A DNA stretch of 5,494 nucleotides. Source: JAWVYT01 sp046483065. Lineage in GTDB: Bacteria; Gemmatimonadota; Gemmatimonadetes; Longimicrobiales; RSA9. A program made the position numbers and the translations under genes. Of this stretch, positions 1 to 4,817 are shown one piece after another. How positions within the stretch are numbered: position 1 is the stretch's first letter; each line of letters starts with the position of its first letter. The notes under the pieces are model-generated. The model was not told where the DNA came from. It worked only from the letters and a program-made list of their open reading frames with translations, and searched no databases. The stretch spans positions 1-5,494 of the forward strand of contig JAWODW010000086.1 of assembly GCA_046483065.1 (NCBI GenBank). Reading direction: 5' to 3'.

Positions 1-624
1 CGCGTGACGACGGTGGTCCTCATGGTCCTCGCCGCCGTCCTCGCACTCTGGCTCCGGAACGCGCTCCAGGCGTTCCAGATCCTCCTCCAGATCGGCGCCG
101 GGACCGGGCTCCTCTTCATCCTCCGCTGGTTCTGGTGGCGGATCAACGCGTTCAGCGAGATCACCGCCATGGTGGTCAGCTTCCTGGTGGCGTTCTGGCT
201 CGAGCTGGTCCAGCCCCGGCTCTACCCCGGTCTCGACATGGACGCGTCGCTCAAGCTGGTCATCGGCGTGGCCATCACCACCGTCGCGTGGGTGTCCGTC
301 ACGCTCCTCGTCCGGCCCACGGAGACCGGCAAGCTCCGGAGCTTCTACCGCACCGCCCGGCCCGGCGGCCCCGGCTGGACCGCCGTGGCCGAGCGCGCCG
401 CCGCCGACGGCGAGCCGCTCCCCACCGACCCCGCCGAAGACTGGACCGTCCCCGAGGGGATCCTGGCCATGACCGCCGGCGTGCTGGCCGTCTACGCGGC
501 GCTCTTCGCCACCGGGTACTGGCTGTACGGGCGCTACGCCCTGGCGGCAGCGCTGAGCGTGGTGGCGGTGGCGGCCGCGGTGGCGCTGGCGAGGATCTGG
601 GGGCGGGTGGCGGGGCGCCGCTGA
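1..624 (+). CDS. Sodium:solute symporter (SSS family), C-terminal part, 5' truncated
   Basis: Frame 1 is open from the first base to a TGA at 622-624, so the gene starts upstream of the window. The GTG at position 4 is an internal valine, not a start. The 207 visible residues are a membrane protein tail. Hydrophobic helices lie at about residues 3-18, 24-41, 46-66, 75-99, 153-171 and 178-196. The signature IGAGTGLLFILRWFWWRINA (about residues 30-49), followed by the FSEITAM helix, is what I recognise from late helices of bacterial SSS-family Na+/solute cotransporters. A charged, Pro/Gly-rich cytoplasmic-looking loop (about residues 100-150) precedes the last two helices. SSS proteins couple sodium entry to uptake of sugars, amino acids or similar solutes across the inner membrane. 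The substrate cannot be read from this part; the sugar-processing genes downstream suggest a sugar, by inference. Family call is firm, substrate unknown. Confidence 0.88.
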   Translation, partial: RVTTVVLMVLAAVLALWLRNALQAFQILLQIGAGTGLLFILRWFWWRINAFSEITAMVVSFLVAFWLELVQPRLYPGLDMDASLKLVIGVAITTVAWVSVTLLVRPTETGKLRSFYRTARPGGPGWTAVAERAAADGEPLPTDPAEDWTVPEGILAMTAGVLAVYAALFATGYWLYGRYALAAALSVVAVAAAVALARIWGRVAGRR

Positions 625-635
625 CGCGGCGGGGG

Positions 636-787
636 CTCACTGCGTTCGCAACAGGCGCCGCTCGCGCGGCGCAACAGGCGGCCTTCGGCCGCAACAGGCC
701 GCGCTGCGCGCGGCAACAGGCTCGGCTTCGCCTCGCAACAGGCGCCGCTGGCGCGGCGCAGGGGCTCGGCCTTCGGCCTCGCAGGGG
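636..787. repeat. Array of seven short hairpins with CAACAGG/CAGGGG linkers
   Basis: Seven units of 20-23 nt follow the symporter stop codon. Each is a small inverted repeat followed by a constant linker. The linkers are CAACAGG at 649, 672, 692, 714 and 736, then CAGGGG at 759 and 782. The hairpins are CTCACTGCGTTCG (636), CGCCGCTCGCGCGGCG (656), CGGCCTTCGGCCG (679), CCGCGCTGCGCGCGG (699), CTCGGCTTCGCCTCG (721), CGCCGCTGGCGCGGCG (743) and CTCGGCCTTCGGCCTCG (765). Four have perfect 5-6 bp stems with 3-4 nt loops. The three that begin CTC and end TCG have mismatched outer positions and a shorter inner stem. Arm sequence differs between units while pairing is kept. No conserved protein is evident across it. 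It could be a REP-like element, a transcript-stabilising or terminating region, or a protein-binding array; the sequence does not decide between these. Confidence 0.85.
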
Positions 788-821
788 AGAACAAACACCA
801 TCACCGGAGCCATGGTCACGG

Positions 822-847
822 CAGACTGTTCCTGTCTGTGGCGTTTT
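822..847 (+). terminator. Weak terminator-like hairpin upstream of the zinc-ribbon gene
   Basis: CAGAC (822-826) pairs with GTCTG (834-838) around a 7-nt loop, and TTTT follows at 844-847. The stem is only 5 bp and the T run is short and offset by several bases. It could end transcription from the symporter gene, but it may be chance. The preceding hairpin array is at least as good a candidate for that role. Confidence 0.2.
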
Positions 848-853
848 CCTAAC

Positions 854-895
854 TTGAAATGGTCTTGGCCCCTACCCTATGTCTCGCGAGGGGAG
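854..895 (+). promoter_or_regulatory. Possible promoter and RBS deciding the GTG-901 start
   Basis: TTGAAA (854-859) is a fair -35 box and TATGTC (878-883), 18 bp later, a weak -10 box. A transcript would then begin near 890, downstream of the alternative ATG at 859. GAGGGGAG (888-895) is a strong Shine-Dalgarno-like run with 5 nt to the GTG at 901. The ATG at 859 has no such run in front of it. The ribosome site is more convincing than the promoter boxes. If transcription did start near 890, the leader would be unusually short. Confidence 0.35.
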
Positions 896-900
896 CGCCG

Positions 901-1968
901 GTGCTGTCCCGATGCATCTTCTGCGGACATGAGTTCCCCGCCAACGCCACGCTGGAGCACTTCCCGGTCGGCGGTCGGGTAGGCTTCGATCCTCACCGCG
1001 GGCGGCTCTGGGCCATATGCGCCCTGTGTCGGCGTTGGACTCTTGCTCCCTTCGAGGAGCGCTGGGAGGCACTCGAGGAGCTGAAGCGGTTCGCCACCGA
1101 CCGCGCTCGGCTGCTGGGCCAGACCGATACCATCGCTCTACTCCGTACCGGTGATGTGGAGATCGTGCAGATCGGCCGCTGCAGCCGGCGAGAGGAGGCG
1201 TGGTGGCGCTATGGCCGCGCACTGTCGCGCCAGCGCTCGCGGATCGCCCGGCTCTCGGGCCTGAACAACGTCGTCTTCGGTGCAGTTGTTGTCGCGGCGG
1301 CGCTGACCGGGGAGGCGGCCCTCCTCGGGGGGTTGGGCGCGTGGGTCGCCCCCGGGTTCTTCCGGCACGTTCTGCGAGAACGCCGTTTCGGGATGACGGC
1401 GTGGCGAGGCGAGGCCCCATGCCGGCAGTGCGGTCGGACGCGCTCGCGCCTGCACTTCACCGAGCGCCGACGGCTCATTATTGGGCCCTCCGAAGAGAGA
1501 GGGCTCTCGCTGCGGCTGCCCTGCGAGGGTTGCGGCGCGGAAAGCCGGAACGCCGGGTATCGCTTGCCCGACCGCGGAGCGGAGCACCTGCTCCGGCGCG
1601 TTCTGGCTTACCACAACCACGCCGGGGCCTCCGAGTCACGAGTCGGAGCGGCTGTCGAGGTCATCGAAGCTGTGGGCTCGGCTCCCGCATGGGTCGATCG
1701 CGTGGCGAGCCGCCAAACGACGCTTCGGGCGTTGGACCGCACCTCGGTCCTTGCTCTCGAGATTGCCCTCAGCGAAGAGGCAGAGCGCGTTGCCCTCCGG
1801 GTGGCGCTGAGCGAGCTGGAAGCAGAGTGGGAGGAAGCCGAACGAATCGCGGCGATTGCGGACGGGGAGCTCACGCAGGTTTCGGCGGTCGACACCCTCC
1901 GGGACGCGCCTGCCTCCCAGGTCGACGGCGACGCCTCGACGTCGCGACAGGGCGGACGAGTCAACTGA
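901..1968 (+). CDS. Uncharacterised protein with two CxxC...CxxC zinc-ribbon-like modules and a central hydrophobic segment
   Basis: I do not recognise a named family, although I recall similar unnamed proteins with a GRLW..C..C..W..P.EERWEA pattern from high-GC genomes (unverified memory). The protein is 355 aa from GTG 901; an in-frame ATG at 859 would add 14 residues. GTG is preferred because of the GAGGGGAG ribosome site and because the first CxxC then sits near the N-terminus. Visible parts in order: C5/C8 with C40/C43, a zinc-ribbon-like pair followed by a W/E-rich helix (residues 46-64); a hydrophobic stretch at about 124-154 that could span or touch the membrane; C174/C177 with C208/C211, a second ribbon of nearly equal spacing; an Ala/Glu-rich amphipathic, probably coiled-coil helix at about 280-320; and a polar disordered tail. 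No catalytic motif is evident. The stop is 83 bp before the next gene, so co-transcription is possible. Third codon positions look less GC-extreme than in the neighbouring genes, by eye. Metal binding is inferred. Confidence 0.75.
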   Translation: MLSRCIFCGHEFPANATLEHFPVGGRVGFDPHRGRLWAICALCRRWTLAPFEERWEALEELKRFATDRARLLGQTDTIALLRTGDVEIVQIGRCSRREEAWWRYGRALSRQRSRIARLSGLNNVVFGAVVVAAALTGEAALLGGLGAWVAPGFFRHVLRERRFGMTAWRGEAPCRQCGRTRSRLHFTERRRLIIGPSEERGLSLRLPCEGCGAESRNAGYRLPDRGAEHLLRRVLAYHNHAGASESRVGAAVEVIEAVGSAPAWVDRVASRQTTLRALDRTSVLALEIALSEEAERVALRVALSELEAEWEEAERIAAIADGELTQVSAVDTLRDAPASQVDGDASTSRQGGRVN

Positions 1969-2038
1969 ACGTACCGTCGGCACGGGTCATGGGGTGGCGC
2001 GTGGCACCCGGACCCCGTCCCGACCGACCACCACGCCC

Positions 2039-2044
2039 TATATT
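2039..2044 (+). promoter_or_regulatory. TATATT -10-like box for a possibly leaderless transcript
   Basis: TATATT (2039-2044) matches the TATAAT consensus at five of six positions and stands out in GC-rich surroundings. It ends 7 nt before the ATG at 2052, so a transcript from it would begin at or next to the start codon. No Shine-Dalgarno run is seen between the box and the ATG, which agrees with leaderless translation. No good -35 box is visible 16-18 bp upstream. This is an inference from sequence only. Confidence 0.4.
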
Positions 2045-2051
2045 GTTCGCC

Positions 2052-2873
2052 ATGACACCCGACACCCGAACGCGGCGCGCGGTGGTCCTCGCCGCCGGCC
2101 GCGGTATCCGGATGCAGGAGCCCGACGACGGCGTGGTGTTGACGCCGGGGCAGGCCGCCATGGCCGACGCAGGCCTCAAGATGCTCGTGCCGATCCACGG
2201 CCGACCGTTCCTGGCGTACGTCCTCCACGAGCTGGCGGAGGCCAGGCTCGAGGAGGTCTGCCTCGTGGTCGGCCCCGGCGACGATGACCCGGTCCGGGCC
2301 GCGGTGGAGGCCATGCCGCTGGAGCGGCTCCGGGCCTCGTTCGCCGTCCAGTCCCAGCCCCGGGGGTCGGCCCACGCCGTGCTGGCCGCCGAGTCGTGCG
2401 TGGACGACGAGCCGTTCCTCGTCATCAACGCCGACAACGTCTACACCGCCGGGGCGCTACGGGCCGTGGGCGCGCTCGAAGGGTCGGGGCTCGCCGGCTA
2501 CGACGCCGACGCCCTCGTCGCCCGGTCCAACATCAAGCCGGAGCGGGTGGCGGCGTTCGCCCTCATCGAAGAGGAGGACGGGGCCATGGCCGGAATCGTC
2601 GAGAAGCCCGACGCCGCCACTGCGCTGGCCATGCAAGGCGCGCCGGTGAGCATGACGCTCTGGCGCTTCCAGCCCTCGATCTTCCAGGCCTGCCGCGACA
2701 CCGAGCCGTCGCCCCGGGGCGAGCTGGAGCTGGTCGACACCGTGGAACTCGCCATCCGACGAGGAGCCCGATTCCAGGTGGTCCCGGTGGCCGACGGCGT
2801 GCTCGACATCTCCCGCCGGGCCGACATCCCCGCCGTGGAGCGATGGCTCCAGGGCGTGGAGCCGCGACCGTGA
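2052..2873 (+). CDS. Sugar-phosphate nucleotidyltransferase (GalU/RmlA/GlmU N-domain type)
   Basis: The 273-aa protein is a single nucleotidyltransferase domain that would join a sugar-1-phosphate to an NTP, releasing pyrophosphate, in the cytoplasm. Visible motifs are the nucleotide-binding loop VVLAAGRGIRM (residues 11-21), the lysine of GLKMLVPIHGRPF (K43), QPRGSAHAV (102-110) for base recognition, NADN (126-129) carrying the metal-binding Asp, VEKP (183-186) for the sugar phosphate, then RGELELVDTVELAI and VLDIS near the end. About 20 residues separate the G-loop from K43, more than in classic RmlA or GalU. There is no left-handed beta-helix acetyltransferase domain, so it is not a full GlmU. 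Which nucleotide and sugar it uses cannot be told. ATG 2052 is chosen because the conserved fold begins just after it and a TATATT box lies directly upstream; an in-frame ATG at 1989 adds 21 unlikely residues. The GHMP kinase downstream would supply its substrate. Confidence 0.88.
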   Translation: MTPDTRTRRAVVLAAGRGIRMQEPDDGVVLTPGQAAMADAGLKMLVPIHGRPFLAYVLHELAEARLEEVCLVVGPGDDDPVRAAVEAMPLERLRASFAVQSQPRGSAHAVLAAESCVDDEPFLVINADNVYTAGALRAVGALEGSGLAGYDADALVARSNIKPERVAAFALIEEEDGAMAGIVEKPDAATALAMQGAPVSMTLWRFQPSIFQACRDTEPSPRGELELVDTVELAIRRGARFQVVPVADGVLDISRRADIPAVERWLQGVEPRP

Positions 2874-2880
2874 GTGGGCG

Positions 2881-3030
2881 GGCCCCGGCACCGTGGGCCA
2901 TGGGAAGGTGGCCGCGCGGAAGGTGGGCGCCGGGACCGCCGCCGCCGGGACCGCCGGCTCCGGGACCGTCGGCTCCGGGACCGTCGGCTCCGGGACCGTC
3001 GGCTTCGGGACCGTCGGCTCCGGGACCGCA
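2881..3030. repeat. 15-bp tandem repeat (minisatellite), ten units
   Basis: Ten head-to-tail units of exactly 15 bp fill 2881-3030, beginning 7 bp after the nucleotidyltransferase stop. The consensus is GGCTCCGGGACCGTC. Units at 2956, 2971 and 2986 are identical; 3001 differs by one base and 3016 by two. Units at 2926 and 2941 are close, 2881 keeps 12 of 15 positions, and 2896 and 2911 are strongly degenerate. This gradient suggests recent expansion at the 3' side from an older array. Because 15 is a multiple of three, the array reads through in several frames on both strands. In the frame beginning at 2881 it gives a GSGTV pentapeptide, but I see no convincing gene there. Its effect on the kinase gene downstream is unknown. 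Confidence 0.9.
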
Positions 3031-3045
3031 CCCGTCTCCATTCCG

Positions 3046-3157
3046 CAATTTCATTCGAGCTCGAACGAAATCGGAATTCGGTATGTCGGCTAACTTTTTC
3101 TATGACAACAACTTAACGTTCGATGCGCTCGATTAGTTCGTTCACGTTCGAACGATC
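3046..3157. promoter_or_regulatory. AT-richer control region with TCGAACGA-containing palindromes
   Basis: After the minisatellite the composition drops sharply towards AT until just before the kinase gene. The region holds a perfect 12-bp palindrome TTCGAGCTCGAA (3054-3065) that extends as an imperfect inverted repeat over 3046-3073, with 12 of 14 pairs matching. A second perfect palindrome, CGTTCGAACG, lies at 3145-3154. Both contain TCGAACGA (3061-3068 and 3148-3155). Related partial boxes, GTTCGAT at 3118 and GCTCGAT at 3128, lie between them. Two similar dyads about 90 bp apart upstream of a sugar kinase are typical of operator sites for a dimeric regulator, perhaps allowing looping. No regulator gene is in the window and no clear -35/-10 pair was found, so promoter position is open. 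Confidence 0.5.
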
Positions 3158-3196
3158 TCATGGATCGGACACCCCTCCCACCGGTGGCGACGGACG

Positions 3197-4630
3197 ATGA
3201 AGAGCGTGCCCGACTCCGACGACCCGGCCGTCCGTCTCTTCGTCCCCGGGCGCATCGAGGTCCTGGGCAAGCACACCGATTACGCCGGCGGCCGGAGTCT
3301 GCTGGCCGCTGTGGATCGGGGGTTCACGGTGGCGGTCGCGGCGGTGGAGGATGACGCGATCACGGTGGTCGACACGGTCCGCGGCGAACGGGTCCGGATC
3401 CCGCTGTCCGGGCACGCCGAGAGCGGGGCGGCGGTACTCGCCTCGGGTGCCTCGAGTGCCCCGGGTGCCACGACGGAGTCCGGCTCGGAGTCGGCCTCGG
3501 AGTCGGCCCCGGGGTCCGCCTCGGCGTCCGCCGAACCCGCGTGGGCGGTCTATCCGCGGACCGTGGTGGGCCGGATGGCTCGGGACTTTCCGGGTCGCCT
3601 GACGGGCTGCCGGATCGAGCTCTCCAGCGACTTACCGGCCGCCGCGGGGCTCAGCAGCTCGAGCGCCCTGATCACCGCCATCTTCCTGGCCCTCGACGCC
3701 GTGTCCGGGTTCTCGAGGTCGGAGCGGTACCGGGCGGCCATCGGGGGGCCACCCTTGGCGGCCGAGCCGACGGCCCGGGTGGCCCCGGAGGCCCGGGAGG
3801 CGCTCGCCGGCTACCTCGGCGCCGTGGAGCGCGGCTCGCCGTTCCCGGGGCTGGGGTCGGCCCGGGAGCCGGGGTCCACCCCGGAGGCCGGCGCTGGCGG
3901 TGGAGCCGAGGGCGTGGGTACGCGGGGCGGGTCGGAGGACCACGTGGCCATCCTCTGCGCGGAGCCCGGGGCGTTGGTCCGGTACGTCTTCGAGCCGGTG
4001 CGCGCGGAGGGCGCGGTGGCCGTGCCTGCGGGCCACGTCTTCGTGGTGGCGGCCAGCGGGGTGGTCGCGCCGAAGACGGGCTCGGCCCGGGACCGCTACA
4101 ACCGCCTGAGTGATGACGCCGCCCGGGTCGCCGCGATCTGGCGGAAGGCGACGGGCGAGTCGCACGCCCACATCGGTGCGATCCTCGACGACGCCGGCGT
4201 GCGACGGCTCCACGACGTCGTCTGGTGCGGCGCCCGTCGCGGGGAACGGGACGCGCTCCGACGACGGGTCCGCCACTTCGCCGCGGAGAGCACGGAGATC
4301 GTGCCCGCCGCCGCCGACGCACTGGCCGCCGGTGATCTGGCCCGCTTCGGCGAGCTGGTGGACCGCTCCCAGGCACTGGCCGAAGAGCTCCTCGGCAACC
4401 AGGTGCCCGAGACCGTGCAGCTGGCCCGGTCCGCCCGGGATCTCGGCGCTGCCGCCGCCTCCGCCTTCGGCGCCGGCTTTGGCGGCTCTGTCTGGGCGCT
4501 GGTCTCCACCTCGGACGCCGTGGTTTTCGTCGACGACTGGCGCGCCCGCTACCTCGATGCGTTCCCCGGGCGCACGAGCGAGGCCGCCTTCTTCATCAGT
4601 CCCGCCGCCACGCCCGCCCGGACCCGGTAG
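3197..4630 (+). CDS. Galactokinase-like GHMP sugar kinase with low-complexity insertions
   Basis: The 477-aa protein carries the three GHMP kinase motifs: the sugar-binding segment PGRIEVLGKHTDYAGG (residues 17-32), the ATP phosphate-binding loop LPAAAGLSSSSAL (146-158), and the C-terminal GAGFGGS (425-431). GGSEDH (244-249) probably holds the catalytic-base Asp that occupies the MDQ position in galactokinases. Such enzymes phosphorylate the C1 hydroxyl of galactose or related sugars with ATP in the cytoplasm. Galactokinases usually run about 380-400 residues. The excess here is mostly a Ser/Glu/Ala/Gly-rich insertion (about 77-114) and a Gly-rich stretch (about 220-245). The usual GEHTDY is GKHTDY, replacing a Glu that contacts sugar in galactokinases, so substrate may not be galactose. 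The only ribosome-site hint at ATG 3197 is a weak GGTGGCGACGG. The nucleotidyltransferase upstream and the GH109-like gene downstream fit a sugar salvage role. Family call firm, substrate uncertain. Confidence 0.88.
   Translation: MKSVPDSDDPAVRLFVPGRIEVLGKHTDYAGGRSLLAAVDRGFTVAVAAVEDDAITVVDTVRGERVRIPLSGHAESGAAVLASGASSAPGATTESGSESASESAPGSASASAEPAWAVYPRTVVGRMARDFPGRLTGCRIELSSDLPAAAGLSSSSALITAIFLALDAVSGFSRSERYRAAIGGPPLAAEPTARVAPEAREALAGYLGAVERGSPFPGLGSAREPGSTPEAGAGGGAEGVGTRGGSEDHVAILCAEPGALVRYVFEPVRAEGAVAVPAGHVFVVAASGVVAPKTGSARDRYNRLSDDAARVAAIWRKATGESHAHIGAILDDAGVRRLHDVVWCGARRGERDALRRRVRHFAAESTEIVPAAADALAAGDLARFGELVDRSQALAEELLGNQVPETVQLARSARDLGAAAASAFGAGFGGSVWALVSTSDAVVFVDDWRARYLDAFPGRTSEAAFFISPAATPARTR
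3425..3538 (+). repeat. Coding low-complexity insertion in the kinase, with 12-bp tandem repeat
   Basis: Residues 77-114 of the kinase consist almost only of Ser, Ala, Gly, Glu, Pro and Thr. At DNA level CTCGGAGTCGGC occurs twice in tandem (3484-3495 and 3496-3507), giving SESA-type repeats, with degenerate copies on both sides. Multiples of three keep the frame. It sits between the first beta-strands of the fold and the residue-116 conserved segment, so it probably forms a disordered surface loop. This looks like replication-slippage growth. Confidence 0.65.
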
Positions 4631-4721
4631 CCAACGGAAGTCCCGGGCAGCCATGTGGCCGTCCCATCCCGACAGCCAACAGTTCCTGTGGACATCATCC
4701 GATGCCCCGGGGATGCAGAGC

Positions 4722-4789
4722 GGGACGACCTCCGGCCCGCGCCCGACGGACGGTGCGCCAGGTGGCCTCGTCCCATAGCTTTTCGGGAC
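4722..4789 (+). promoter_or_regulatory. Leader with mutually exclusive hairpins upstream of the GH109-like gene
   Basis: GGGACGA (4722-4728) is exactly complementary to TCGTCCC (4768-4774). GTCCC (4770-4774) can instead pair with GGGAC (4785-4789) around a 10-nt loop containing TTTT. Both pairings use the same bases, so only one can form at a time. This could be a terminator after the kinase gene or an attenuator-like leader, but in GC-rich DNA such complementarities also arise by chance. I see no gene in 4631-4817. Confidence 0.25.
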
Positions 4790-4808
4790 ACTCGTATAGC
4801 TGACTGAT

Positions 4809-4814
4809 GAGGTG
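4809..4814 (+). promoter_or_regulatory. Ribosome binding site of the GH109-like gene
   Basis: GAGGTG lies 3 nt before the ATG at 4818 and supports that start. A TATAGC at 4795-4800 resembles a -10 box but has no convincing -35 partner. Confidence 0.55.
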
Positions 4815-4817
4815 CTC

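Noticed and set aside
636..787. CRISPR array
   Set aside because: The repeats are only 6-7 nt, the intervening sequences are 13-17 nt palindromes rather than spacers, and no cas gene is present.
135..857. 240-codon plus-strand frame over the symporter tail and hairpin array
   Set aside because: Arg/Gly/Ala-rich out-of-frame reading of the symporter; the part over the array simply translates the hairpin repeats.
1200..2051. 5' extension of the nucleotidyltransferase frame back to 1200
   Set aside because: The extra residues are an Arg/Gly/Pro-rich out-of-frame reading of the zinc-ribbon gene. The conserved fold begins just after ATG 2052.
3078..3108. Minus-strand promoter TTGTCA with a CATACC -10
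   Set aside because: The -10 match is poor and no supported minus-strand gene lies upstream for it to drive.
2396..3136. 246-codon plus-strand frame overlapping the nucleotidyltransferase and the minisatellite
   Set aside because: It is a shadow of the nucleotidyltransferase followed by a PGPSA-type reading of the 15-bp repeat; no domain or ribosome site is seen.
3061..3154. LexA/SOS-type box (CGAAC-N4-GTTCG)
   Set aside because: The half-sites occur in the opposite arrangement (GTTCGAAC), and no DNA-repair gene follows.
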